Assembly (NCBI GenBank): GCA_964496905.1
Contig: CAZCAQ010000003.1
Span: 16,706-80,705 of the forward strand
Length of the DNA stretch: 64,000 bases
DNA from: CAZCAQ01 sp964496905
Lineage (GTDB): Bacteria > Patescibacteriota > WWE3 > UBA101185 > UBA10185
Direction of reading: 5' to 3'
Shown here piece by piece: positions 1 to 9,205 of the stretch. Made by a program: the position numbers and the translations under genes. Below the pieces are notes generated by a model. It did not search any database. It worked only from the letters and a program-made list of their open reading frames with translations, and had not been told where the DNA came from. The first letter of the stretch is position 1. Each line of letters opens with the position of its first letter.

Positions 1-7
1 AGGTTAA

Positions 8-1492
8 GTGAAAGACCTTGGCAAGTGGCAAACAATTAGCTTTGCATCTAGGATGATTTCCAAAGTCATTGGAATGATTCCAAGCATTCTAATTCCAAGA
101 ATCTTGAGTGTCTCTGATTTTGGTTTAGTAGGCATAGCTAAATCTCTAGGTAAAACTTTTGGTGTGACTCAAAACTTAGGCCTTGCCTCTGGCAGTACGC
201 GCGAGATTTCTAACTTTAAAAATACACACGAAGACATATTCAAAATTTTTATCACGTCTGTTGCTATTAAATACTTGCTTAGTTTTCCTATGGCTTTAGC
301 CTTGTTTTTATTAGCGGAACGCCTTGCAGTTCAATATAACAATCAAGCTCTTGTTATGCCATTAAAAATTTTCGCCATAGTTTTGGTCGTTCAAAACATT
401 CAGAGTCTTTTTAATTCTGTTGTACAAGGAATGCAGAGATTCAAGCTTTTGTTTACGTACCAGGTTTTAATAACTATTCCAAATGTAATTTTGTTTGTTT
501 CCTTAGTTTATTTGTACGGAGTGAATGGTTATTTTTATGCTTCTCTAGCTTTTAATTTAATAGCTTCGTTAATTTTAGGTGTCTTAGCTTTATGGCCATT
601 AAGGCATAGCTTTAAAATGCCTTCAAAGGCTGAGTTTAAAAAAATTGGAAAAGCAGTGTTTGTAGTAAGCCTTGCAGTTTATGCAGCAAAGATTATTTAT
701 ACGTTTTGGGAAGGTATAGGACCATTAATTTTAGGCAGATCGTTAAGCGCCGAAGAGGTAGGTTTTTTTGTTTTTGCCGCTTTGTATGCAGGTCAATTAA
801 TGGCAATCTCAGATTCTATTACAGACGTAAATTTGTCTGTTTTCTCAAAAGAGTACTCAATTAATAGTCAAACCTTTAAAGACCTGTTTATGAAAAACTT
901 TAACAAAATTTATGTCTTAGTCATTTTTATAGCATTAAGTGCAATTTATTGGAGTTTTGAAATAACAACATTTTTTTATGGGGATAAGTATTTAAACTCG
1001 CTTATTCTAATTCCGCCTATTTTAACTGCATTTGTGTTTTACTCATACATTAATATTATAAAATCAAGCATTTTTGTACCCGCAAAATTAATGCGCGAAC
1101 TTATTGTTTCCTATGGTTTATTGCTTGTTATAACGGTCGTAGCCTATTTTGTGCTTAAAAATTTTATGGATCCACTTCAAGCTATGGCAGTTGGCATGGC
1201 TATTGGAGCGTGCGTCTCATATTTTAGTATAAATATTTTTACACAAATTAAACTTAATTTTTTAGTGTTTAATGGTGCACATTTGTCTGTTTTGATTGAG
1301 GCAATTTTAATAGTTTTAGGAGCACATTTATTTAGTTCAAAAATTATGGATATAACTACAACTTGGTATATGTTTTTGCCCAAATTTATATTCTATGGAA
1401 TCTTCGCTTTGTTGTTTATATGGCTTACAAAGACATCAGGTTTTTTTGACATAAAGTCTTTAAAAATTTGGAATAAACTAAGCAGCTCATGA
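8..1492 (+). CDS. Wzx-like polysaccharide flippase (MATE/MOP superfamily)
   Basis: A 494-aa very hydrophobic protein with about 12-14 predicted membrane helices and almost no soluble domain. The amphipathic N-terminus (KWQTISFASRMISKVIG) followed by IPSILIPRILSVSDFGLVG resembles the start of polysaccharide-biosynthesis flippases (Wzx/RfbX type), which turn undecaprenyl-linked oligosaccharides across the cytoplasmic membrane. An in-frame TAA lies immediately upstream of the GTG at position 8, so this is the earliest possible start. It overlaps the next gene by 4 nt (ATGA), which suggests translational coupling. It is one of two flippase-like proteins in the locus (the other is at 7201). Substrate cannot be told from sequence. 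Confidence 0.85.
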   Translation: MKDLGKWQTISFASRMISKVIGMIPSILIPRILSVSDFGLVGIAKSLGKTFGVTQNLGLASGSTREISNFKNTHEDIFKIFITSVAIKYLLSFPMALALFLLAERLAVQYNNQALVMPLKIFAIVLVVQNIQSLFNSVVQGMQRFKLLFTYQVLITIPNVILFVSLVYLYGVNGYFYASLAFNLIASLILGVLALWPLRHSFKMPSKAEFKKIGKAVFVVSLAVYAAKIIYTFWEGIGPLILGRSLSAEEVGFFVFAALYAGQLMAISDSITDVNLSVFSKEYSINSQTFKDLFMKNFNKIYVLVIFIALSAIYWSFEITTFFYGDKYLNSLILIPPILTAFVFYSYINIIKSSIFVPAKLMRELIVSYGLLLVITVVAYFVLKNFMDPLQAMAVGMAIGACVSYFSINIFTQIKLNFLVFNGAHLSVLIEAILIVLGAHLFSSKIMDITTTWYMFLPKFIFYGIFALLFIWLTKTSGFFDIKSLKIWNKLSSS

Positions 1493-2433
1493 AAAATATA
1501 CCAAAAGTACTTTTGAGAGTATTCTTAAGCTTATTTTTTGTATACTTAACTTTTGCAACAAGTGATATAAGTTTTGATGAAGTTTCCAAGATTATAAAAT
1601 CGGCAAGTACTTGGTATTTTCCACTTATTTTACTTTTAATAGTTTTAAATTATGCCGTTAGTACCCATAGATGGAAGGATTTAGTTCTTGTTGAAGAAAG
1701 CCAAAAGCCCAAGTACTCGAGTTTTTTAAGCCTCTATTTTATTGGTTCTTTTTTTAATAATTTTTTGGTTACATCAATTGGCGGCGACGCATACAAAATT
1801 TATAAGCTTGGTAAAAGAATAAACGATACACCCAAGGCATTTGCCGCGACTTTTATGGATAGGTTTACAGGTTTTTTGGTTTTGATCGCTGTATCTTATT
1901 TTGGATTTTTGTTCACCTGGGAAATGTGGTTTGATTTTGTTAACTCTTTTTTAAACAATCACACTGCAACTTATGCTGTACTAGGCTTAAGTTTATTTGG
2001 TTTTTGGATATGTACAGGTATATTCTTTCTTTCGCTTAAAGTTTTGGCCAAAAAAGTAAAATCTGCTCAAAAGTTACTTAATGTATTAAGCTTATACAAA
2101 AGCTATAAAAATAAAATTGTCATGGCTTTACTTACTTCTTTATTAGTTCAGATTTTAGCCATATTTAGCCAGTATTTTGTGTTTTCAAGCTTAGGATACA
2201 CTATACCTCTTGGGTTTACACTCTTTGTAATTCCAGTTATTACACTAGCTGGCTTTTTTATTCCTTCTATAAATGGAATTGGCGTACAAGACTACATGTA
2301 TAAAGAGCTTTTTTTGCTTGTTGGAATTCCACCATTAATTTCTTTAAGTGCCTCAATTTTGTACCACTTCTTAAGATTAACAGTAAGTTTGATTGGAGGG
2401 CTATTATATGCAATGGGTAAAGCAGATAGTTAA
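1489..2433 (+). CDS. YbhN/UPF0104-like membrane protein (lysylphosphatidylglycerol synthase TM family)
   Basis: A 314-aa integral membrane protein with about 7-8 helices. The pattern ISFDEVSKIIKSAS near the N-terminus, SIGGDAYKIYKLGK in the first third, a PAAFAAT-like DTPKAFAATFMDRFTG segment, and INGIGVQDYMYKELF near the C-terminus match the flippase-like domain shared by YbhN, AglD and the MprF membrane region. Members in glycan loci are thought to help lipid-linked sugar handling, but no reaction is established for this subfamily. Starts by ATGA overlap with the flippase gene and is followed by a GT-C gene starting inside its 3' end, so it is operon-internal. Confidence 0.8.
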   Translation: MKNIPKVLLRVFLSLFFVYLTFATSDISFDEVSKIIKSASTWYFPLILLLIVLNYAVSTHRWKDLVLVEESQKPKYSSFLSLYFIGSFFNNFLVTSIGGDAYKIYKLGKRINDTPKAFAATFMDRFTGFLVLIAVSYFGFLFTWEMWFDFVNSFLNNHTATYAVLGLSLFGFWICTGIFFLSLKVLAKKVKSAQKLLNVLSLYKSYKNKIVMALLTSLLVQILAIFSQYFVFSSLGYTIPLGFTLFVIPVITLAGFFIPSINGIGVQDYMYKELFLLVGIPPLISLSASILYHFLRLTVSLIGGLLYAMGKADS

Positions 2434-4084
2434 CAAGTTATTATCCAATCAGAATTTAAAAAAGGTCATAGCGGTTGTATTTTTTGTTGTCATTTATGTC
2501 TTAGTACATTTTTCATATTTAGGTACAAATGAGCTTAACCCAGATGCCGTCAACTGGCACAAGAGGTCTGAACAATTTGTATTGGCGTTTAAAACTAAAG
2601 ACTTTATAAAAACTAACCAACATTATCACCCAGGAGTCACATTAATGTGGATAATAGGGCCATCGGTAGAACTGGTAAAACAATTTACCAATGCTGGTGT
2701 TATTTATAGTTCCGAAAACTATCAGATTTTTCATTTTGTGTCCAAAACGGCTCTAATGCTTGTAAATTTAGTTCTCTCGTTAGTATTAATGTACTTTTTG
2801 CGCAAGATAATTGGTTTTTGGAAATCATTTGCAGTGGTTTTTTTAATGAATATCGAACCGTTTTTTTTGGGAAATTCTCGCATTTTGCACATGGATATTC
2901 TATTTTCAAGCTTAGTAGCTGTTTGCTTAACTCTAGCGTTTTATGCTTTTAAAAGCCTAAAGTTAAGATTTTTTGCTTTAAGCGGTTTTTTTGCCGCGCT
3001 TACAGTTTTAACACGAAGTGTTGGAATTGGCATAATTTTATACAATCTGGTTTTTTTTGTTTATACAGCAATAATTACAAAAAGTAGAAAATTAATAGCT
3101 TTAAGCGGCATTTTTGCATTTTCTGTAGTTTTAACGTGTTTTGCTCTTTTTCCTGCCTTGTGGGTTAAACCTATAAAAACGGTTGATAAAATATTTTCAC
3201 GCAGTTATCAGGTTGGCGTTGAGTACGGACACAATCAAATTTTTATGAACCAATACACCGAAGATCCAGGGCTCATGTTTTACTTGGCTGCAATAACTCT
3301 TAAATCCTCACCTTTTGTTCTATTTGGAATATTCTTAGCGATAGTATTTGGTGTTATTCATTTGCGTAAAATAAATAAGACAACTTTATGGAGCGACACA
3401 CTTTTGTGCAAGAATATTTTGTCTTTTACATTGTTCTTGTTAATTTTTTACGCTGGCTACTTTTTGATACTAAATACGTCAAACAAAAAAATAGACAGAT
3501 ATATTTTGCCACTTTTTTTCTTTTTTAGTTATGTTTCAGTTTGGGGCTATTTTTACTTGTTCAAAGCTTTTGACCATGTTGTAGTTAAATTGTTAGTTGG
3601 GCTGTTTTTTGTTGTTTCGATTATTTATCCAATTTATAGATTCTCGCCGTATGAGTTTTTGTATTATTCTCCACTTTTTAAAAATAGCGAAGTTGCAAAC
3701 AATGTAATTTCTCAAAAAAACTTTGGGATTGGAATTTTTCACCTAAAAAAATTTATTGACGCTAGATATGGGTGTTCTTTAACTACACCTAAAAGTCCCA
3801 AAAACTTTCAACCTGTTATATATGGTGGTACATATGTTTGCCCTTCAAACGTGAGTGCTTTAAACATAGGACTTAGCGATACAAAAGCCATGAAGGAATT
3901 GCATGGTAATTCACGTACAACAGATTTTAGGTTTAACAGTCCATCAATGTATGACGTCTTGGTATTATCAATAGACGAAGAAATGCCCAAAGAAGTAGTA
4001 GAGGATAATCTTACATATATTAAAGATTCCTCAATTTTTGTTAACGATGTAGAGTTATGGAGAATCTATGTTAGAAAAGATTAA
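2408..4084 (+). CDS. GT-C membrane glycosyltransferase (GT39/PMT-like)
   Basis: About 558 aa with 10 or more membrane helices and a soluble C-terminal tail of roughly 150 residues. The first outer loop contains NPDAVNWHKRSEQF, the place where GT39/GT83 enzymes carry their catalytic acidic residue. It probably moves a sugar from a polyprenyl-phosphate donor outside the membrane. I prefer ATG 2408 over the upstream TTG 2393 because GGAGGG lies 8 nt before 2408; both starts are inside the previous gene. It is clearly paralogous to the gene at 5528: both have HPGVTLMW, ALWV(K/R)P, (T/V)EDPGL.FY and KK(I/L)DRY.LP in the same order. Acceptor and sugar are unknown. Confidence 0.8.
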   Translation: MQWVKQIVNKLLSNQNLKKVIAVVFFVVIYVLVHFSYLGTNELNPDAVNWHKRSEQFVLAFKTKDFIKTNQHYHPGVTLMWIIGPSVELVKQFTNAGVIYSSENYQIFHFVSKTALMLVNLVLSLVLMYFLRKIIGFWKSFAVVFLMNIEPFFLGNSRILHMDILFSSLVAVCLTLAFYAFKSLKLRFFALSGFFAALTVLTRSVGIGIILYNLVFFVYTAIITKSRKLIALSGIFAFSVVLTCFALFPALWVKPIKTVDKIFSRSYQVGVEYGHNQIFMNQYTEDPGLMFYLAAITLKSSPFVLFGIFLAIVFGVIHLRKINKTTLWSDTLLCKNILSFTLFLLIFYAGYFLILNTSNKKIDRYILPLFFFFSYVSVWGYFYLFKAFDHVVVKLLVGLFFVVSIIYPIYRFSPYEFLYYSPLFKNSEVANNVISQKNFGIGIFHLKKFIDARYGCSLTTPKSPKNFQPVIYGGTYVCPSNVSALNIGLSDTKAMKELHGNSRTTDFRFNSPSMYDVLVLSIDEEMPKEVVEDNLTYIKDSSIFVNDVELWRIYVRKD

Positions 4085-5531
4085 ACAAAACAAGATTATT
4101 CTTGGAATATTATTTGTAGCATTAATTTTGCGCCTTATTGGTTTTTGGCACGGATTTCCATTTGTATTTCACCCAGACGAACCCTCTGTAATTAGGTCCG
4201 CACTTGGTATCCGCTTTGATACGAACCCAGGACACTTTGATTGGCCACATCTTCACTTTTACTTAAACTATTTAGTGTATGTAGTCTTTTTAAAGTTTAG
4301 AGCTTTTTTTGCGCTTTTCCCTTTTTTAGAGTTTTTAAAAGACACAGTTATTTGGCGAGATCCAATTATTTTTTATATGCTAAGCAGAATGTTGAACGGC
4401 GTTATTGGTGCTCTAACTGTTATTCCAATATATTTAGCAGGAAAAGAAATAGCCGGAAAAAAGGCTGGTTTATTAGCCGCAGCTATTTTTGCAATTATGC
4501 CATTACATGTACGTGTAAGTCATTTTGCTCTAATTGACGTTCCCGCAGTGTTTTATATGAGTTGGGGAGTCTATTTTTCTTATAGAATATTAAACAAAGC
4601 TTCATATAAAAATTATATTTTGGCAGGATTATTTTTTGGACTTGCTGCATCTACCAAATACAATGGTTTATTTGGAGCGGTTGTATTGGTTGTTTCTCAC
4701 TTCATTTTATCTTACAGATCATTTAACCTTAAAAACTTTATTTTAAGGCCAATTTTTGCCATATTGGCCTGTTTATGTGCTTTTTTGATGGGTACACCAT
4801 ATGCCTTATTTGATTTTGAGACATTTTCTAGAGCAGACACTGCCAAAGGCGCATTATGGCAATTTACAAATGTTGGTAGTGTTTCTTTTGTAAAGCAAAT
4901 AGAGCAGTTCTTCACCGAGGCATTTACTTCTATTGCAAAAGGTACTGGTATTACTCCCGTTTTAATTATGCTTGGTTTTATATTTGAAACTGGTCGAAAT
5001 ATACTGGGCAAAAGAAACATTCAGAATTTTTTGTTAACTGCACTGCCTGCACTTTTAATTATGTTTAATGTTGCGGGGTTTAGTAGGCAACAAAGTCATT
5101 ATTATTTAATGGCGTATCCATTTATTGCTTTGGCGTTTGGTGTGTACTTAGCTGGCATAGATTTTAAAAAGTACCAAAAACCCGCCTACCTGATCATATT
5201 TCTAATTCCACTCCTACTGTCATTACACCAGGTTATAAAGCTCTCAGTGACTGATACAAGAGTTTTAGCATATAAACACATAACAACTTATTTAAAGCCC
5301 GGGACAGTCGTACTTTATAATTCAAACGATTTTAGGCCTTTAGTAGAAAAATTGAAAAAAGACTACCAAACAAAAAAGGTCACGCAATATGTTGAGAGCA
5401 AAAAATATCCTAACGCAGTTTGGTTAGTTAAACTTCCCACATCAGAAATTATTGATCAAGATATTGCAATTCAAAAGTACTCAAATTCAATTAGGAATGG
5501 GCCTCAAGTTTATATATACTTCATACAATGA
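4068..5531 (+). CDS. GT-C membrane glycosyltransferase (GT39-like)
   Basis: A 487-aa multispanning protein. The outer loop after helix 1 carries HPDEPSVIRSALGI, the Asp-Glu pair typical of dolichyl-phosphate-mannose/ArnT-type GT39 enzymes; RVSHFALIDVPAVFYMSWG and AASTKYNGLFG are further family-like segments. Predicted to use a lipid-linked sugar on the outer face of the membrane. It overlaps the previous gene by 17 nt and the next by 4 nt, so it is translated from a polycistronic mRNA. It differs from its neighbours at 2408 and 5528, which are closer to each other than to this one. Confidence 0.8.
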   Translation: MLEKIKQNKIILGILFVALILRLIGFWHGFPFVFHPDEPSVIRSALGIRFDTNPGHFDWPHLHFYLNYLVYVVFLKFRAFFALFPFLEFLKDTVIWRDPIIFYMLSRMLNGVIGALTVIPIYLAGKEIAGKKAGLLAAAIFAIMPLHVRVSHFALIDVPAVFYMSWGVYFSYRILNKASYKNYILAGLFFGLAASTKYNGLFGAVVLVVSHFILSYRSFNLKNFILRPIFAILACLCAFLMGTPYALFDFETFSRADTAKGALWQFTNVGSVSFVKQIEQFFTEAFTSIAKGTGITPVLIMLGFIFETGRNILGKRNIQNFLLTALPALLIMFNVAGFSRQQSHYYLMAYPFIALAFGVYLAGIDFKKYQKPAYLIIFLIPLLLSLHQVIKLSVTDTRVLAYKHITTYLKPGTVVLYNSNDFRPLVEKLKKDYQTKKVTQYVESKKYPNAVWLVKLPTSEIIDQDIAIQKYSNSIRNGPQVYIYFIQ

Positions 5532-7147
5532 TAAAAAAATACAAATATGAACTTTTAATATTCTTGTTTGCCGTTTTAATTAGAATTCCTTATTTGGGAC
5601 ATGATAGTTTTAACACTGATGTCTGGCGTTGGAAAACACGCACCTACAATTTTAGTAATGGAGTGTTTAGTGGGGATTTTGGCTTAACTTTACAAAAATA
5701 TCACCCTGGAGTCACTTTAATGTGGCTTGGATCTGCAGGCATAAAGGTTTACAACTTGTATTACGATACTGTAATAGGTGGCGAGCCCGCCTCTGATGAT
5801 TTAAACACTGTTTTTGGCTTAAATGCCGCTCAAAAATATTTTGTAGTTTTAGCCATTTCGTTTGCGCTTGCATGTTCCTTTTATGTTTTAAGGCGTCTGT
5901 TTGGTTTAAAGTTTGCACTCGTTTCCGTGCTGTTTTTGTTGTTAGAGCCGTTTTACTCGGCTTTAGCACGCGAATATCATTTAGAAGGTCTAATGTCGAC
6001 TTTTATGCTTTCTTCGGTTTTACTGGCATTCTACTGGTTTAAAGAAAAAAGCGCTTCTAAATGGGTTTTTGGATTTTCGGCGCTTTTTGCAACTTTAGCC
6101 ATTTTAACCAAAGTAACGGCTCTTTTTGTTGTTCCATTTATTTTGATCGCTTACGTGATTTTTACTTATTTTGAGGAAAAAAACTTTTCTGCGACTTTTT
6201 TAACTGTGTGGAAAAAAAGCCTACTTTGGTTAGCGCTTGTAGCTGTCTTTGTTTTTATGCTGTGGCCAGCTTTGTGGGTTCGGCCCTTAGATGTTTACGA
6301 AGCAGTTTACAACGGAATTTTTGATATTGGCATTGAGGGCGGGCATGCTCAATTTTATTTTGGTAAATATGTGGAAGATCCTGGCTTGTCATTTTATTTC
6401 GTAGCTCTACTTTTGCGTTCTTCAGTATTTTTGCTTCCTGGGGTAGTGGGCTACTTTTTATGGGCTCGCAAAAAAGCGGATAAAAACGTTCAAACTTACG
6501 TTTTGTACTTGTTAGCTTTTTCGGTACTTTATTTGCTTCCAATGTTAATATCGTCAAAAAAACTTGATCGTTATATGTTGCCCAGTTTAATTGGCCTATC
6601 ACTAATAAGTTCAGTTTTTTATTATTATTTATTGCGCCTAATTAACTGGTCACGTTATATACTAGGCGGACTAGTTGCAGGATGGCTGATGTTTATGGTT
6701 TATATACATCCTGATTATTTATCGTATTATTCTCCTTTTGGTGGCGGATTAAGCAAAGGTATTTATATTCTTGAGCCAAAATGGTTAATTGGTACTCGTA
6801 ATATTCAAGACTTTTTGCGTACTGATATGGAAAAGAATGGCAAAACTGCCTTTGTTAAAGCGGCTGACTTTAGAAAAATTAAACGCCGTCAAGAACTTAT
6901 GAACAACAAGTTGGTTGTAGCCCTGCCAGAAAAGTATTTTACACAGGCATATCCTTTTGTTGATGAAGTAGGCGCGTGGGCAGTAGTTGATCAGCTAGCC
7001 GACGATGCTAAATATGCCAATTACTTTATTTATCCAGCGTGGGAAGATGGATCTGACAAAGTAACTAAGCACAAGCTTAAGTATCACGATGCTATTTATA
7101 TTCGTGGCGTTCCTGCATACAAGATTTATGAGAGGGTTGGGGATTAA
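5528..7147 (+). CDS. GT-C membrane glycosyltransferase, paralogue of the 2408 gene
   Basis: A 539-aa multispanning protein starting by ATGA overlap. Shares KYHPGVTLMWL, ALWVRP, a GGHAQFYFGKYVEDPGL block and SKKLDRYMLP with the gene at 2408, with a soluble C-terminal segment after the last helix (about residues 400-539). The acidic residue of the first outer loop is present (NTDVWRWKTRT). Probable lipid-phosphate-sugar-dependent transferase acting outside the membrane. Two related copies flanking a third GT-C gene suggest duplication followed by change of acceptor; this is inference. Confidence 0.8.
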   Translation: MIKKYKYELLIFLFAVLIRIPYLGHDSFNTDVWRWKTRTYNFSNGVFSGDFGLTLQKYHPGVTLMWLGSAGIKVYNLYYDTVIGGEPASDDLNTVFGLNAAQKYFVVLAISFALACSFYVLRRLFGLKFALVSVLFLLLEPFYSALAREYHLEGLMSTFMLSSVLLAFYWFKEKSASKWVFGFSALFATLAILTKVTALFVVPFILIAYVIFTYFEEKNFSATFLTVWKKSLLWLALVAVFVFMLWPALWVRPLDVYEAVYNGIFDIGIEGGHAQFYFGKYVEDPGLSFYFVALLLRSSVFLLPGVVGYFLWARKKADKNVQTYVLYLLAFSVLYLLPMLISSKKLDRYMLPSLIGLSLISSVFYYYLLRLINWSRYILGGLVAGWLMFMVYIHPDYLSYYSPFGGGLSKGIYILEPKWLIGTRNIQDFLRTDMEKNGKTAFVKAADFRKIKRRQELMNNKLVVALPEKYFTQAYPFVDEVGAWAVVDQLADDAKYANYFIYPAWEDGSDKVTKHKLKYHDAIYIRGVPAYKIYERVGD

Positions 7148-7200
7148 TTCTGTTTGTTCAGAATTTATACACTAAACTTCAACGAATTGTTGGCATTGAT

Positions 7201-8457
7201 TTGCTTAATACCTTAATTGTTACAGGAGCGCTTTTTGTTGGTTCCTTTTTTTCATACCTTTTACAGTTTTATTTGGGAAGGACGTTGAGTGTTGAGGGAT
7301 TTGGTGACTTTACCGTACTTTTATCTGTTGCTGGAATTTTAACGTTTTTTGGCAATGTAATTGGCTATGCCGTTGTTAAAATATATTCTGAGTTAACTGC
7401 TAAAGCCACTTTTTCAAAGATAAGATGGTTATTTTTTAAAAGCCTTAAGTATTCAGCCTTACTGGGTATTTTTTTGGGGGCTTTATGTATACTTTTAGCC
7501 TCGGTCATAGCAACTGCGCTAAACATTCAATCTAGTCAGACTGTTGTAGCTTTTGGCCTGTATTTAACGCTAGTTTTTGTTCCAATCTATGTAGCAGTTT
7601 ATTTTCAAGGAACTTATAGATTTGTCTGGTTTGGTTTTTTTATAGTTTTAAACGCATTTTTACGATTTTTGTTGCCGATAGTATTTATAAAGTTGGTATC
7701 TTCTGACCCTTCATACGTCTTTTTAGGTATTTTACTAAGTCAATTTTTGGTAATACTTATTGGTTATGTGGTTGCTAATAGGGTTGCGCTTAAAAATGTA
7801 CAGTCACAAGCCGACGCGGGTTTACTCAATAATGTTTTTAAAAACAGCATTTTTAATGGGTTAGCTTTGTTTACATTGACGGTTATGATAAGTATTGACG
7901 TAATTGCTGTTAAGTATTTTTTTGAACCCTATGTTGCAGGGATTTATGCCGGAGTAGTAACACTTGGGAAAATTGTCTTGTTTGGCGCCGGAACTGTAGC
8001 AACGGTAATGTTCCCAAGAGCGGTTTCTGTAAACACTGATTATTATGGATTCATGTCAGTATTTAAAAAATTTGGATTTATTCAAGTAATATTTGTTATG
8101 GGTTCAATACTCATATTTTCATTATTTCCAAGTTTTATTACGCATACACTCTTTGGAGAAAAATTTGTGAGCAGTATACCTTATGTAGCATTTTACACAG
8201 CTTTTATTAGTTTTTACGTGTTAATAAATTTTGCTATTTTAGCTTTAATAGCTTTGGGTGAAAAAAAGTTCTCTCTTTACATGCCGTTATTTTTAGTATT
8301 TCAGCTTGTGGGTTTTTACCTTTTTCATAAAAGTATCTTTCAAATAATTTGGGTAGATATAGTAAGTATGTTGCTACTTTTTGTTTTTATGTTATTTAAT
8401 ATAGTAGTAGTTTTTAAAAGAATGAAAGGTCAGTCCACTTTAAACAATGCTAGTTAG
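7201..8457 (+). CDS. Second Wzx-like polysaccharide flippase
   Basis: At least 418 aa, about 12 membrane helices. LNTLIVTGALFVGSFFSYLL then YLGRTLSVEGFGDFTVLLS is typical of the N-terminus of MOP-superfamily flippases. The start is uncertain. The TTG at 7201 has no Shine-Dalgarno site, while the reading frame is open back to 7132 and an in-frame CTG at 7150, with GGGG at 7138-7141, would add the amphipathic segment VQNLYTKLQRIVGID that such proteins normally have. I think the true protein begins near 7150. It overlaps the next gene by 11 nt. Two flippases imply two lipid-linked products or two export routes in this locus. Confidence 0.8.
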   Translation: MLNTLIVTGALFVGSFFSYLLQFYLGRTLSVEGFGDFTVLLSVAGILTFFGNVIGYAVVKIYSELTAKATFSKIRWLFFKSLKYSALLGIFLGALCILLASVIATALNIQSSQTVVAFGLYLTLVFVPIYVAVYFQGTYRFVWFGFFIVLNAFLRFLLPIVFIKLVSSDPSYVFLGILLSQFLVILIGYVVANRVALKNVQSQADAGLLNNVFKNSIFNGLALFTLTVMISIDVIAVKYFFEPYVAGIYAGVVTLGKIVLFGAGTVATVMFPRAVSVNTDYYGFMSVFKKFGFIQVIFVMGSILIFSLFPSFITHTLFGEKFVSSIPYVAFYTAFISFYVLINFAILALIALGEKKFSLYMPLFLVFQLVGFYLFHKSIFQIIWVDIVSMLLLFVFMLFNIVVVFKRMKGQSTLNNAS

Positions 8458-9205
8458 TGTAATAGTTCCTGCATATAAACAGGAAAAAACAATTAAAAAG
8501 GATGTTGAGCGCATTTGTGATGTAATGAGCGATATTAGGTTTGATTACGAAGTAATTGTAGTAGTGGACGGTTTTTTAGATAAAACTATGGAAATTGCTC
8601 AAAAAATTAATAGGCCGCATTTAACCGTTATTGGGTACGAAAAAAATCAAGGTAAGGGCTTTGCTGTTAAATATGGTATGAAAAAATCTAAAGGGGATTT
8701 TGTTGCATTTATAGATGCTGGAATGGAAATAGATCCAAATGGTATCTCAATGATTTTAGAGCACATGCTTTGGTACGAAGCAGATATCATTGTTGGAAGT
8801 AAGCGGCATCCTGCTTCAAAAGTGCATTACCCACCACTTAGAAGATTATATAGCTGGGGATATCATACATTGATCCGCCTACTTTTTAGACTTTCTATTA
8901 AAGACACTCAAACTGGTTTAAAAGTGTATAGAAGAGCAGTTCTTAATTATGTTCTTCCAAAACTAGTAGTTAAAAAATATGCTTTTGATATTGAGCTTAT
9001 TGCGGTAGCCAAATACCTTGGATTTGACCGTATTTACGAAGCACCTGTTAAGGTAAGTTTTGACTTTAATTCTGGCAGTCGCTTTACTAAGTTTTTATTT
9101 ATGGACCCTCTAATACGCAACATGTTTATTGATACAATTGCAGTGTTTTATCGCATGTATATATTAAAATACTATTTACCAGATAACCTTAAAAAATCCA
9201 AATGA
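8447..9205 (+). CDS. GT2 glycosyltransferase (dolichyl/polyprenyl-phosphate mannose synthase-like)
   Basis: A 252-aa soluble GT-A fold enzyme: SVIVPAYKQEKTIKKDV at the N-terminus, a nucleotide-sugar region around FDYEVIVVVDG, GKGFAVKYGMKKSKGDFVAFIDAG at about residues 66-90, and IKDTQTGLKVYRRAVL near residue 160. This order matches DPM1-like enzymes that charge polyprenyl phosphate with a sugar, the donor that the neighbouring GT-C enzymes would use. The usual D-x-D at FIDAG reads D-A-G, so metal binding may differ. It lacks the C-terminal membrane helices found in some relatives. Overlaps both neighbours. Confidence 0.85.
   Translation: MLVSVIVPAYKQEKTIKKDVERICDVMSDIRFDYEVIVVVDGFLDKTMEIAQKINRPHLTVIGYEKNQGKGFAVKYGMKKSKGDFVAFIDAGMEIDPNGISMILEHMLWYEADIIVGSKRHPASKVHYPPLRRLYSWGYHTLIRLLFRLSIKDTQTGLKVYRRAVLNYVLPKLVVKKYAFDIELIAVAKYLGFDRIYEAPVKVSFDFNSGSRFTKFLFMDPLIRNMFIDTIAVFYRMYILKYYLPDNLKKSK

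Noticed and set aside
4352..4537. Short ORF inside the 4068 glycosyltransferase gene
   Set aside because: Lies wholly within a strong GT-C frame, with no motif or ribosome site; same for the many other short frames on both strands within larger genes.
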